From Pyropia yezoensis (Eukaryota > Rhodophyta > Bangiophyceae > Bangiales > Bangiaceae), in assembly GCA_009829735.1 (NCBI GenBank), contig CM020620.1, forward strand, positions 27,374,951-27,438,950: a stretch of 64,000 bases of DNA, given 5' to 3'. Below, in pieces: positions 35,701 through 45,640 of this stretch. The stretch's first letter is position 1, and every line of letters begins with the position of its first letter. The translations under genes were made by a program, and so were the position numbers. A model generated the notes under the pieces. The model was given only the letters and a program-made list of their open reading frames with translations. It did no database searches and was not told the origin of the DNA.

Positions 35701-35960
35701 CCGCCAAGCAAGCGGGACCTGACCCGGCGTAAGCGCGCCGCAGTACCCTGGTTGTCCCGAAAGGAAGGCCGAGAATATGTCTACGATACGTTTGTGGACC
35801 GTGCCTGGACGGAGAGAAGCCTGTACCGGCGCGTACGCTAGTTCGGCTTTATCGAATGTGAAGATACCTGGGAGCCATCCAACCGGTTATTCATTGCTAA
35901 TATCTTCATGTTACGGGCCACGCGACCCACCTTTCGTGCTTCTCGGGTCCCATAAGTGGC
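32727..35960 (+). pseudogene. pol: Element 4 pol remnant with three in-frame stops and an integrase deletion
   Basis: RT landmarks are FPVVVVPKPGGHIRFCVDYR, LGLTNAPATLQRAID and LVYLDDMIVFS. RNase H has VGCSLLQQQ and an early stop at the DA position. In-frame stops are TAG 33696-33698, TAG 34230-34232 and TGA 34329-34331, all in the same frame. Near 35,085 the integrase zinc region (HCYWETMANDVHKYRVC) jumps into a later part (LFTTTYHSQTNGQVERFNG) with a frame change, so most of the catalytic core is deleted. A TAG at 35545-35547 and a chromo-like tail (EYVYDTFVDRAW ... CEDTWEPSNR) follow. Confidence 0.88.
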
Positions 35961-36968
35961 GTTCTTGTTCCGCAAACGGTACGTATGGTAGTCCAGCACC
36001 TGGGAAAACGATCATCGGAACAGCTGATTACATCGGGGCCACCCGCCGTGTCCCCAAACGTAGTCAGGTCGTCCTCGTCAAGAACAGAAGATAGAGTGGT
36101 CCCAGAAGAAATAGAGGATGTCGAGGAACCATGGCAACGGTGACGACGGGACCGACGACGACGGGAACTCAAACGGGTCGAACGGCGCGGATTACGTGAC
36201 CCATCCGGGCCAGCATGACTCTGACTCAGGGCCTGGGAATCGGTGGCCAAAACCTCATCTCGGAACGTCTCAAGGGTTGAACGAATCTCTTCGGGTCCGG
36301 TTGAAGTGGCCACCGGTGGAACTTGTGTCCCTGTCGGGGGACCCGTAACTTGACGCAAATCCTGTCCATAGGGGCCCGAATGCCGCCCGTGGGCGCCGTA
36401 GCCAGGCGAGCAATACCGTTGGTCCCGCATCTGCAATGGCCAACGGGAACAGAAGTCCCGCGACCACGAACAGCGGGGATCACCATCGTAGTGACCAACC
36501 TGCCGCGCTTGCCGACTGCGATGGCTCCGACCAACCCCGGCACCCAGCTGCCGTCATGCAACCCTGCACGCGCCACGGTGCCTCACTCATCAATGGCTCC
36601 CTCTCCCCCCCCCCCGGCGTCAGCCCCGCCCCAGCCCCTCGCTGTGCTGAACGCAGCCCCGGCTGGCACCGGGGCTCCTTCAGGAGCGTCCCCCCCGACA
36701 CCTCCCATAACCACCCCGCCCGACGTCAACTCTGGCACCACACCGCAGGACAAGAAGAGCCGGCAGTGTGCGCACTGTGTTCTGCAGCCGAGTCTGTAGT
36801 CGGCTCAGAGGCAGACGTTGGTGCACCCAGTCTCTCGTGATTGCTCACTTCTCCGCTAACGACTGTGGACTGCCGGTCGACCTTTCCGTAGCGAGGTTGG
36901 TCACCTGCTGAACGTCCCGGCGCTAAAGGCTCGGTAAGAGAATCCTGATGCGACGGTACCGAGAACAT
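35906..36968 (-). pseudogene. Element 4 antisense-ORF remnant
   Basis: On the strand opposite pol, an ATG at 36968 opens MFSVPSHQDSLTEPLAPG. Further on, 36436-35906 encodes EEIRSTLETFRDEVLATDSQ followed by an Arg/Ser-rich stretch (RRRRSRRHRCHGSSTSS). Position, strand and the Arg/Ser-rich end agree with the aORF pair of elements 2/3. Sequence similarity is weak and most of aORF1 would be missing. Confidence 0.35.
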
Positions 36969-36990
36969 ACCAAGATCTGTAACGAGATCT

Positions 36991-37447
36991 GTACCTGCTG
37001 AAAGTCTCTATTGAGGTGCCTTTCCGGTGTTAACCAGTGTGCCAGACTGTCGAAAGGCCCATCGAAAGAAACCTTCGTTGCCACGTTTTCATGGACTTGA
37101 AACCTGTGGCGGTCCGTTCCTACTTTGGCTCTTGTTGAGGGCGCTTGTCAGCGTCTTGCTGAGTGCACATTTCTTCAGAGAACGGCGGTACAGACGTACC
37201 TGGGGTGCGGGGATGTGTGGTCGGAGGGGCGGGAGGGGGGCGAGGGGCGTGTCTGGGCCTTTCCGACGATGCGGGGCAACTGCTTCGATGCAACCTCCGT
37301 GCAGACGCGGGGCGCTGGCGGGGTGCCTGCATTTCATTGAATTTATTTGGCTTGCCGTCGACGCCTTCGCAGCTGTACGAGCGCCCTGCCCAGGGGGTGC
37401 TGAGCTGTATGCTGCGTCCTACGCCAGCGCATACAGTACATACTACC
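36991..37447. other. Spacer without a recognised gene
   Basis: This is mixed-composition sequence after element 4. I see no LTR end, gene or repeat. It may include the missing right end of element 4. Confidence 0.35.
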
Positions 37448-37795
37448 ATGGCTGTGGGACTGCGGCAAGTGCGGTGGGAGGACGACCCCGACGGAGATCA
37501 TCCCCGTCCGTTTTTCGTCAACAAGTGCTACACGTATGACATCTGGTTGCACAACCAACTCAGAGGAAGATGTGTGGAGAGGTCGAGCGGGACAGCCCCC
37601 CCCAAGTTTGTGCGTGCTGCCCGCCTCGCCTGCCCGCCGAGCGGTGGTCCACAGAGACTTTTCGCCAGCGCGGTCCTCGGAGAAGGTGCACGCGAGCGCT
37701 GTCCATGGCACGCGTGGGGCATGTACATACACAAAAAAGCACCACCCCTCTGCGCGCGGAACTCGCTGATGCCCGCGCCCCCTTCCTCCTCTTAG
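37448..37795 (+). CDS. Small hypothetical ORF
   Basis: The ATG at 37448 is in strong context (TACCATGGC) and opens 115 residues beginning MAVGLRQVRWEDDPDGDHPR with FFVNKCYTYDIWLHNQL. The first 40 residues look protein-like and the rest less so. No family recognised. It may be a gene fragment. Confidence 0.3.
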   Translation: MAVGLRQVRWEDDPDGDHPRPFFVNKCYTYDIWLHNQLRGRCVERSSGTAPPKFVRAARLACPPSGGPQRLFASAVLGEGARERCPWHAWGMYIHKKAPPLCARNSLMPAPPSSS

Positions 37796-37940
37796 CCCTC
37801 CCGCCGGTCCGCTATTCCGTCATAGCCTTAGTGGAGCTTTTGCCCCCTCGTCCGAGGAGTGCTCGCGCCCTCCCCCTTTCCTTTCCCCCCGTCCCCCCTG
37901 CCTTTAACCCCCCGTCTTTGCGCCCGTATCCGCTGTCTGT

Positions 37941-38507
37941 ATGGCACTGTTGATGGCGTCTACCCCGCGGGCTCGCCGCAGAAGCGGCGACTCTGTCGCC
38001 ACCGTCGCGGTTGCGGTTGCAGCGGTCGCTGCTGTGCCGGCCAACTCCTCGGCGGCGCGTGCAAGCGGAGGGGGCGCCGCCGTGCCCGCGGCAGCGAGTG
38101 GAGTGTGGGCGTCGGCAGTCGCGGCCGTCCCTACGTTGGTGGCGCGCTCTGCCATTCGCGGCGGGGCGCTGCCGGTGGTGGGTGAACCCCTGACCGACGG
38201 CGTGTCGGTTGGGACCGACGGCGCCTACTCCTAAAGGCAAACGAGACGCTCGTGCGGTGCCCCTTCTCGGTGTTCATTGCTGGCCCCCTTGCGACGAACA
38301 ATGGCACCTGCTCCGTCCCCCCCGCCAGCCTGACCGTCAATGGCAGCGGGTGCACGGCTGCGAGCGCCTCGACCGCGTTGACGGGCCTGTTTTGGGACGC
38401 GCTCGTTGATGCGGCCGACCGGACGGGCCGAGCCGCCCCCATGGCGGTGGCGGACGGCGGGTCGAGCGCGGCACCCTCCTCCCCCCCCCCCCCGTCTCCC
38501 CGCCCAC
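37941..38507 (+). pseudogene. Possible secreted or cell-wall protein fragment, frame-broken
   Basis: One frame from ATG 37941 (MALLMASTPRARRRSGDS) runs through an Ala-rich segment to GVSVGTDGAYS and a TAA at 38232-38234. The next frame continues KANETLVRCPFSVFIAGP and NGTCSVPPASLTVNGSGC. TDGAYS followed by KANETLV resembles a carboxypeptidase-regulatory-like beta strand repeat. It then runs into the methyltransferase relic, so this may be two genes brought together. Confidence 0.35.
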
Positions 38508-39014
38508 CCGTGGTGCCCGGCATCACCAGTCGCCTCCGCCGCGACGACGTACTGGACGTCACGATGGAGTCGCTCGCGTACCGTGGCGACGGCCTCGCGT
38601 GGGCGCCCGGCAGCACCGGCGAGGCGGCGCTCGCCATCTCGGTCAAGCACGCCATCCCGGGGGATACGGTGCGGGTGGCGCTTTAGAAGCTGCGGCGCAA
38701 GCCCAAAACCCACTCTAACAGCGTCTCCCGCGGCGCGCACGCCGAGGCGGTGCTGCTGTCGCAAACGGGTACAGCGGCGGCGGCGGTGACGCCGCGGTGC
38801 CCACATTTTGGCCTCAGCCGCACGGGGGGCGGCGGGTGCGGCGGGTGCCTCCACCAGCACCTCAGCTACGAACGGCAGCTCGCGGAAAAGGCTGGGCAGG
38901 TGGCGTCTCTGTTTCGGGATCTGGTGGCGGCGGGGGGGGGGGGGGGGACCTCCGTCCCATTGTGCCCGCGCCGGGCTTGTGAGGGTACCGCATCAAGATT
39001 GATTTATCGTTGGG
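38508..39014 (+). pseudogene. TrmA/RlmD-like m5U methyltransferase relic, N-terminal part
   Basis: DDVLDVTMESLAYRGDGLAW and HAIPGDTVRVAL form a TRAM domain. CPHFGLSRTGGGGCGGC and LHQHLSYERQLAEKAGQV match the Fe-S/Cys region of RlmD/TrmA-family RNA uridine-C5 methyltransferases. The frame is broken by a TAG at 38684-38686, by changes of frame, and by a TGA before GYRIKIDLSLG (equivalent to the family YR.K..FS.G). It is then split by element 2. Removing element 2 and one TTGGG copy restores KIDLSLG to TRIWRSD. Already a pseudogene by its stops. Confidence 0.7.
39010..39014 (+). repeat. Target-site duplication of element 2, left copy (TTGGG)
   Basis: TTGGG directly precedes TGTGGCAG and is repeated at 48392-48396. 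Confidence 0.95.
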
Positions 39015-39483
39015 TGTGGCAGTATTGACCCCCAGGTAGGGGGGCAACACGTGCCATGCAAGGGGCGGCAGGCCACTAGCCTGATCCGTTCCCCCCCCTG
39101 CATTTGGGTCCATATTCCCTAAGTTTGGGATAGTTAGCTTAGTAGTAAGTCCAACTTGGATTTGAGGGTTTTCTGCATTTATCGTCTTGAATTTTCGTGT
39201 GGCCCGGTGGGCAGGTGCTGGGGTGGGAGATTCTGAGTGGCGAGATTCTGAGGGGACCCTGGGGGGATAAGGGGAGGGACAGCGGGGCTTGGCCCTGCGT
39301 CCCCGTCCCGACCAAGAAACTGTTGGACCACACACCATCCTCTTGTTAGTCCGTGGGGGGTTTGCCCCACAACAGGGACAGAGTGTGTGCGACTTGCACT
39401 TCTTCCGGTTCCCCCGACACGGGAGGCAGCCCTTGCACACCGCCCCAACTTGGGTGCCGTGTGTGCATGTGGTTTTTGCCACA
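39015..39483 (+). repeat. 5' LTR of element 2
   Basis: It is 469 bp and starts TGTGGCAGTATTGACC, ending TTTTTGCCACA. It aligns in full with 47923-48391 and contains two AACTT-centred palindromes (39150-39160 and 39444-39454). Confidence 0.96.
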
Positions 39484-39485
39484 CT

Positions 39486-39502
39486 TGGTGGAGCAGCGGG
39501 GG
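39486..39502 (+). other. Primer-binding site of element 2
   Basis: TGGTGGAGCAGCGGGGG starts two bases after the 5' LTR. It begins TGG as required for tRNA CCA pairing and is shared in position and sequence with elements 1 and 3. Confidence 0.8.
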
Positions 39503-39602
39503 TCAGAGGTAAACTTTTCCTCCGGGTGCACCCGGGTGTAGGGGGCCCTCTGTCTCAGAGGAACGGTGGACTTGGACCGTGTCATACGGATCGTCAGCCA
39601 AC

Positions 39603-41549
39603 ATGGCTAGCTCGGACCCCCCGTCGTTCGGGGAGTACACGGGTGACGCACGTACTTCAGTGCCTTTGAATACTGGTGAGACACAGGTGGGTTTACCTGG
39701 GGTCGCAGAGGGACTAGAGGTCCCTCAAGCCACCAGGACTGGAAGTGCGGGCGGGCAACAGGCCACCCCGACTCAGTCGGGAGTTCACTCGGGTGACACT
39801 TCTGATGTGGGTGGGCCGAAGTCTGGCCACCGTGTGGTATACTCAACGGGAACGTCCCAAGGGGTGAGGACTGTCCCCGCGGGTTCCACTCGGGTTGGAG
39901 CCAACTTTGGCTTGGAGCCGTCGCCAACTAGGCTTTCGGAGGACGGCGGACCTCCGTTGGTCGGCGATGGGCTCGCGCCCATGCCCCCGGTTGAGACCCC
40001 TGAGGAACGTGGTTACCCCTCAGGTGGACTCCCGGAGGCGGACCGAGACTCAACTGGAGTCGTCAATCCACTCCTCGCGGAAACTGTCCGTCGGGAGGCG
40101 ACCAATGTGTTGCGGCAGACTTTGCCGGACCTGGTGGTCACGATGACGAATACAATTCTGAATCAGATTGTGGCGAGTTTGCCAGATGGCCTTAATGTCC
40201 AGACCAGATCGGGGCTTTCGAGCCCGCAGGCGCGGGGGGAATCCCTCCTCACGCCTACCTCTGGTCGCCCCGAACAGGGGGCGACACCTGTGACTCCCAA
40301 CGAGGGAGCCACACCATACTCGGTGGGGCGTACGCCCTTCATGGGGGAGTTCCCCCCGGAAACGCCGGCGGCTACACCAAGCGCGCCGCGCCGGACTGCA
40401 GGCACTGAGGGTGAACTTACCCCAGTGCCACAGCGGCTGTTCCCTCAACGTGAGGTGCCGCCCAAGATCCAGGTAGCCAACCCGGTTTACCAGAGGATCT
40501 TTGACTGTGAGACCTACGCCCTCCACAACAAGTCGGTGGTGTATGGTCCTGACCAGGCCCGAGCCATGGGCCGTGCCAAGAAGAATGCACTTCATTCTTT
40601 TGGGCACAAAGCGGAGTGGGATGGAACTCCCCCCCTTCGTGTCTTTGAGTTCCTACGTCGTTTCACAAAAGCCTGTGACGACAATGCCATAAGTGAAGGC
40701 ATGGCTTTCTACATGCTACAGGAGTTTACGAAGGGAGACCTGCGGACAGAACTTATGTCCGTCATGCCCAGCTCCTCAAGTGGAGGCGCTGGGGAGGTGA
40801 CTTCCTATTTGGAGCTCGTCAACTGGTTGTTGAGAGCCATGGTTGATGAAGCGGCGCTGGCTTCTCAAGTCGAGGAGTTTACGCAAGCCCATCAGGAAGA
40901 GGCGGAGGACGAGTTGTCCTTTGCGGAGCGAGTCCGTAAGCTCAACACTCTTTGTGGGTTTCTTCATCCACAAGCTGTGGTGAAGAGCCGGTTTGTGGAG
41001 GGATTCCATTGGTCAGTCCGGATGGAGACCCGGGAGCATAACACTGCCCGGGTGACCCTGGCCGAGCTGGCCAGGTTCGCCTATCGCAGAGGCGAGGCCT
41101 ACCGCAAGTTGCGGGAGGAACAACGCCAGGAGCGTCAGGCCGAGTTGGCCAAGGAACGGGAGGAGGCGCGCCAGGCCAGAGAGTTGAGAGAGGCACGCCG
41201 AATCCGCAAGGAGAGGGTGGTAGCTGCCGTGGGAACTTCCCAGGGTATCCCTTCGTCTTCCCAAGTTGGGAAGACCCCTCCGGGAACAGACCATCGGTGT
41301 TGGAACTGCAACTCCGATGGACACTGGGCATATGATTGCCCCAAGTTGATTAAACGCATCCAACAACTTGTTAGGAATGCGAGTAAGAAGTCGGCTACGA
41401 ACGAAGTACGTTCACGCCGCGAGGGTGGGTCTCGACCGGTCGTCGCGGTCGCCACACCCTCGGCGGAGGAGGCGGACACGTCGTCCTCGGACTCGTCGTC
41501 TTCCTCCCCGCCCTCAGATTCGGACGCCAAGTCGGCGGGAAACGAATGA
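39603..41549 (+). CDS. gag: Element 2 gag polyprotein
   Basis: The ATG at 39603 gives 648 residues. The first 300 are Pro/Thr/Gly/Ser-rich. A capsid-like core follows: FDCETYALHNK, VFEFLRRFTKACDDNAISEG, EVTSYLELVNWLLRAMVDE and LSFAERVRKLNTLCGFLH. Then comes a long charged helix (REEQRQERQAELAKEREEAR) and one zinc knuckle CWNCNSDGHWAYDCP. The C-terminus is acidic and Ser-rich. The stop TGA overlaps the pol start in ATGA (41546-41549). Gag forms the particle and binds element RNA. The copy is intact and its homologue in element 3 has the same length. Confidence 0.93.
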   Translation: MASSDPPSFGEYTGDARTSVPLNTGETQVGLPGVAEGLEVPQATRTGSAGGQQATPTQSGVHSGDTSDVGGPKSGHRVVYSTGTSQGVRTVPAGSTRVGANFGLEPSPTRLSEDGGPPLVGDGLAPMPPVETPEERGYPSGGLPEADRDSTGVVNPLLAETVRREATNVLRQTLPDLVVTMTNTILNQIVASLPDGLNVQTRSGLSSPQARGESLLTPTSGRPEQGATPVTPNEGATPYSVGRTPFMGEFPPETPAATPSAPRRTAGTEGELTPVPQRLFPQREVPPKIQVANPVYQRIFDCETYALHNKSVVYGPDQARAMGRAKKNALHSFGHKAEWDGTPPLRVFEFLRRFTKACDDNAISEGMAFYMLQEFTKGDLRTELMSVMPSSSSGGAGEVTSYLELVNWLLRAMVDEAALASQVEEFTQAHQEEAEDELSFAERVRKLNTLCGFLHPQAVVKSRFVEGFHWSVRMETREHNTARVTLAELARFAYRRGEAYRKLREEQRQERQAELAKEREEARQARELREARRIRKERVVAAVGTSQGIPSSSQVGKTPPGTDHRCWNCNSDGHWAYDCPKLIKRIQQLVRNASKKSATNEVRSRREGGSRPVVAVATPSAEEADTSSSDSSSSSPPSDSDAKSAGNE

Positions 41550-44500
41550 CCGTTGGGGCTGGTCGTCCGAAGCTCACAACGGCAGCCTCGGCCAAGTGGG
41601 TCAAGAGGATGAATCAACCGTGCCGGATACTGCGGCGACCTAAGGGAGTCCGCCCACCTCGGGTAGGACTCCCCAAGAACGTAAACCCACGTCGGGTCAT
41701 CGCGGTGCTGACGGGTGAGAACTTCCAGGTGGCTGGACGGGTGCAACTTGCCCCCGGCCGCGCCTGTTGTGCCCGTATCGTACTTGATACCGGGTCAGGA
41801 GCCTGCTTGATACGCAAGTCGCTATTACCAAAGGAGATGAAGCTCCAACGCTGGAAGTCTAAAGCTGACCATCTGATCGATATCAATGGTGGGGTACTTC
41901 CCATCGTTGGTGCCGTGACCCTACCAACTAGGTTGGGGACCCATGAGGTCGACGTGACCTATGGTGTAGTTGAGAATATATCGGTACCCCTGCTTCTGGG
42001 TACCCCTTATGTCGTAACACAAGTGCCTTTGATTTGTGGCCCTGAGTACTGGGTCAAGTTGATGAATGGGGAGACTATCCCCATCCTTGGTAAGGGAAAG
42101 TCTGTGGCTCCTGTGACAGTCTCACAGTCGAAGCCTGTTTGCTCTGTGAGGGAAAGGTTTACTGCTACCCTGCGTCTAGACCGTAAAGTCACGTTGCCCC
42201 CCAACTCGGTGGCGCACGTTGACGTTGTAACTGATGATACGGGGAACGGGTTGGTGCACCCTCACCCCCGTCTTGCTCGCAAGCACCAAGTGCAAGTTGC
42301 CCTTGGCACGATGGACTCCAAAGCCGGAGTCCCGTGGAGGATCCAGGTGATGAACCTGAGCTCGTCGCCCAAGTACTTCAAGTCGGGAGCCAAGTTCGGC
42401 TATATCGACCAACACGAGGGACCGGTAGTAGCGGTCACCCTCAACGCGGGCGCAAGTAGCGACCCGAAGTCCGGAAAGGAGAAGCATCAAGCCAAGTCGG
42501 CCGCCTCTCCTCGGCCCCATGTGAACATGGAGGGTGTCCCCCCCAGGTTGAGGGTTCAAGTTGAACGCCTCTTGGACCAATATCACAAGTTGTGGGATGG
42601 TCAATTGGGACTCATGAGAGCCACCCAACACCGGATCGAGTTGAAGCCCGGTGCACCCCCTATACGCCAACAACCGTATAGGGGAGGACCCCGTTCAAGG
42701 GCCCTCGTTAAGGAGCAAGTTGCTCACATGGAGGCCCTCGATGTGATCGAGGCCAGTAACGCCGAGTGGGCGAGTCCGGTGGTTATCGTCCCCAAAGTTG
42801 ATGGGACCCCCCGGTTTTGTATCGACTACCGTAAGCTCAACGAGAGCACGGTGAAGGACAGTTATCCCCTACCTAGGATGGACGACTGTCTGGACTCTCT
42901 GGGGGAGGCGAACGTGTTCTCTACCCTGGACTGTAACGCGGGGTACTGGCAAATTCCCATTGCCCTGGAGGACAGGCATAAAACTACCTTTACCTGTCAC
43001 TGTGGTACCTACCAGTGCAAGCGCGTACCGTTTGGTCTGTGTAACGCGCCGGCAACTTTCCAGCGCGCTATGGACATGATTCTGGCCGGAGTACGGTGGC
43101 AAATCTGTCTCGTGTACCTAGACGATATCATTGTGTTCTCCCGAAGTCCGGAGGAACACATTGGCCATCTTGTCCAGGTGTTCAAGCTACTTGCTGACGC
43201 CGGTGTGTCACTGAAGGCGAGTAAGTGCCACCTCTTCACTCAAGAGGTGGAATACTTGGGACATGTTGTCCGTCCGGGGCGTCTCAGTGTTAACGAGAAG
43301 AAATTGAGGGCCATTCGTAAGGCTCAGTACCACCGGACCCAGACCCAGATGAGGAGCTTCCTCGGAATGTGTAACGTGTACCAACGTTTCACCAAGGGCT
43401 TCGCCAAGGTGGCGAAGCCGTTGAATGAGCTAGTGAGCTCAACGCTACCGAAGAACCTGCCTCCCCCAAGTCGGGTGGAGCAGGAATCCTTTGAGACTCT
43501 TCGGGACCTTCTGCTGAAGCCCCCTATCCTGGCTATTCCCAGGTTGGGAGGCCACTACATCTTTGATGTGGACGCCAGCTACGACCAACTTGGTTGTGTG
43601 TTGCTTCAGCAGCAGCCGGACAAGGAGTACTTGCCGGTGGGATACTTCAGTAAGGGGCTGAACTCGGCCGAGAAGAACTACGGAGTCACCGAGTTGGAAG
43701 GACTCGCAGTGGTGTGGGCGGTGACGTCCCTTCGTCACTACCTAGCGGGTGAGAAGTTCCTCATCCGCTGTGACCACCGCGCGTTGCAGTTCATCTTTAA
43801 GACGGACTGTACGAACACTCGTCTCAACCGGTGGAGGGTGCGACTGGCACCCTTCAACTTTGACATTGAGTACCGACCTGGCAGGCAACATGCCCTTGCC
43901 GACGGCCTCTCTCGAGTACCTACCGAGGGGCTGGACACTAACCCAGTCGATGAGGACATCCCCATCGGGGGGGTAGTCACGCGCTCGGGTCAGGCGTTGA
44001 ACCCCGAGGCGCCAGGGAACAAGAAGTACTTGCCCCTGTCCCTGGACGAGGTGGTGAAGGCCCAGGCCGAGGATCCCTTCTGCAAGTCGCAGAGGGATAC
44101 ACTGGATACAGTGGCGGAGACGCGGATCTTTCTGGGAGACGATGGCCTCCTCATGAGGAGGGGGGTATTCCAAGGGGCTGAACAACTTGTCGTCCCCGCA
44201 TCCCTCAAGGACAGTATCCTTGAGAGGGAGCACAACGCTCCCACGGGTGGACACCTGGGGTCTAGTAAACTGTACCAGACCCTGAGGACCAGATACTACT
44301 GGTCGTCCATGGTGGTGGACATCTACAGTTGGGTGGCTGCCTGCACAAGTTGTGCACAGAACCGTCTGATGGAACGGCGGCCTACTACGGCTATGCTATT
44401 GTTCCCGGCCAAGGAGCCCTTTGCCGCGTTGGCGATGGACATCCTTGGGCCACTGCCAGTGACCGAGGAGGGCAACCAGTACCTCCTGGTCATCTGTGAC

Positions 44501-45529
44501 CGCTTCACGAAACTTACGCGAGCGATCCCACTGGCAGAGATCACGGCCATGTCGGTCGTGTCAGCCTTCCTAGATCACTGGGTTGCCGCGTATGGCATTC
44601 CGGATAGTACACTATCGGACAATGGACCGCAAGTTGCGTCTGTACTGTTTCAGGGAGTGCTGGATATGTTGGGGGTTAAGGCAAACTATGCCACCCCCTA
44701 CCACCCACATACTAACGGGCAGGTGGAGCGCTTCAACAAAACTATTGTTCGGCAGCTGCGCCACTATGTGAGTGAGCATGTGAAAACGTGGGACCAATAC
44801 ATTTCTATTCTTACCACTGCCTACAATTCGCAGGTTCACTCATCTACCGGGGAAGTACCCCTCGCTTTTGTGACCCCCCGTCGTGTGCGGTCTATTGCCG
44901 TGCGGCGGTCGCTCCCAACTAGGGAGGATGGTGGCAGTACGCCTACTCCTACTGAGAGTAAGGCGGATTTCGCTGCTAGGCTTGAAAACCTCATCCCTAA
45001 AGTCAGGGCTGAGATGGACAAAGCACAAAAGCGCTACAAGCGTACCTTTGACAAAAAGGTGCGCAATGCTAAGCACGTCCCCGAGCAGGGTGACTGGGTG
45101 CTGGTACACTCGCACACCCCAACTGGGGGTAAGTTGGTATTCCAGACGAAGGGGCCGTACCAGGTCCTTCGTACTGATGGGCGGCGCTTCACGATCGAAA
45201 GTGACGATGGGGTCCGCACAGTGAACGGACAGGACGTGGTCAAAGTTGCACCACCGCCTGCAGGCGACCCAGCTTGGGCGCGTGCTTTGGAAGCGTGGCG
45301 CCTCCCCTCACTGCCTGCGGCCAAACAGGGCCCGCAGGAGTGCGTGTTTGATAAGTTCATCGATTACGGATGGGATGAAGACACTGACCGCCTCATGTTG
45401 AGGGTGCGTTGGTTTGGCTACAAAGCCAAGGACGATACGTGGGAGTACGTGGAGGACCTTCCCGCTGAGAAGGTCCGGGCGTACTGTGCCCGGAATGAGA
45501 TAGACCCTAACAGCCCTCCCTCAACGTGA
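41546..45529 (+). CDS. pol: Element 2 pol polyprotein, complete
   Basis: The product is 1,327 residues in order: retropepsin with IVLDTGSGACLI (Asp81), RT at about 395-600 with FCIDYRKLN, VPFGLCNAPATFQRAMD and LVYLDDIIVFS (YLDD 524-527), RNase H at about 670-790 (Asp674/676, Glu718, Asp743, Asp786 region), integrase zinc region EREHNAPTGGHLGSSKLYQT with CTSCAQN, catalytic core with MDILGPLP, LSDNGPQVAS and HTNGQVERFNK, and a chromodomain-like C-terminus (MLRVRWFGYKAKDDTWEYVE). The ATG overlaps the gag stop by four bases in the -1 frame, so pol would be made by reinitiation or by frameshift near the stop. No stop or frameshift is seen, so this copy could be autonomous. Confidence 0.95.
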   Translation: MTVGAGRPKLTTAASAKWVKRMNQPCRILRRPKGVRPPRVGLPKNVNPRRVIAVLTGENFQVAGRVQLAPGRACCARIVLDTGSGACLIRKSLLPKEMKLQRWKSKADHLIDINGGVLPIVGAVTLPTRLGTHEVDVTYGVVENISVPLLLGTPYVVTQVPLICGPEYWVKLMNGETIPILGKGKSVAPVTVSQSKPVCSVRERFTATLRLDRKVTLPPNSVAHVDVVTDDTGNGLVHPHPRLARKHQVQVALGTMDSKAGVPWRIQVMNLSSSPKYFKSGAKFGYIDQHEGPVVAVTLNAGASSDPKSGKEKHQAKSAASPRPHVNMEGVPPRLRVQVERLLDQYHKLWDGQLGLMRATQHRIELKPGAPPIRQQPYRGGPRSRALVKEQVAHMEALDVIEASNAEWASPVVIVPKVDGTPRFCIDYRKLNESTVKDSYPLPRMDDCLDSLGEANVFSTLDCNAGYWQIPIALEDRHKTTFTCHCGTYQCKRVPFGLCNAPATFQRAMDMILAGVRWQICLVYLDDIIVFSRSPEEHIGHLVQVFKLLADAGVSLKASKCHLFTQEVEYLGHVVRPGRLSVNEKKLRAIRKAQYHRTQTQMRSFLGMCNVYQRFTKGFAKVAKPLNELVSSTLPKNLPPPSRVEQESFETLRDLLLKPPILAIPRLGGHYIFDVDASYDQLGCVLLQQQPDKEYLPVGYFSKGLNSAEKNYGVTELEGLAVVWAVTSLRHYLAGEKFLIRCDHRALQFIFKTDCTNTRLNRWRVRLAPFNFDIEYRPGRQHALADGLSRVPTEGLDTNPVDEDIPIGGVVTRSGQALNPEAPGNKKYLPLSLDEVVKAQAEDPFCKSQRDTLDTVAETRIFLGDDGLLMRRGVFQGAEQLVVPASLKDSILEREHNAPTGGHLGSSKLYQTLRTRYYWSSMVVDIYSWVAACTSCAQNRLMERRPTTAMLLFPAKEPFAALAMDILGPLPVTEEGNQYLLVICDRFTKLTRAIPLAEITAMSVVSAFLDHWVAAYGIPDSTLSDNGPQVASVLFQGVLDMLGVKANYATPYHPHTNGQVERFNKTIVRQLRHYVSEHVKTWDQYISILTTAYNSQVHSSTGEVPLAFVTPRRVRSIAVRRSLPTREDGGSTPTPTESKADFAARLENLIPKVRAEMDKAQKRYKRTFDKKVRNAKHVPEQGDWVLVHSHTPTGGKLVFQTKGPYQVLRTDGRRFTIESDDGVRTVNGQDVVKVAPPPAGDPAWARALEAWRLPSLPAAKQGPQECVFDKFIDYGWDEDTDRLMLRVRWFGYKAKDDTWEYVEDLPAEKVRAYCARNEIDPNSPPST

Positions 45530-45640
45530 GGGAAGGCCGAACAACAGTGCCAAGAGTGTGCTTCAAGTCGAAGTGGTACGCAGAGTGGCTTTTAACTACA
45601 GCCCTAACCCTCACACTCTCACAACAAAGGCAGCTGCCAA

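Larger units (their letters stand above)
30567..36990 (+). mobile_element. Element 4: decayed Ty3/gypsy retrotransposon without visible LTRs
   Basis: Gag-like, RT, RNase H, integrase and chromo-like sequence lie in order on the + strand, with stop codons and an integrase deletion. Antisense-ORF remnants sit at the 3' end. No LTR pair or target duplication could be found, and the left end abuts an LTR fragment of another family. Boundaries are approximate. Confidence 0.75.

Noticed and set aside
36323..36799. 158-codon + strand Pro-rich frame at the end of element 4
   Set aside because: It is opposite the antisense-ORF remnant, low complexity, and lacks any gag-pol similarity.
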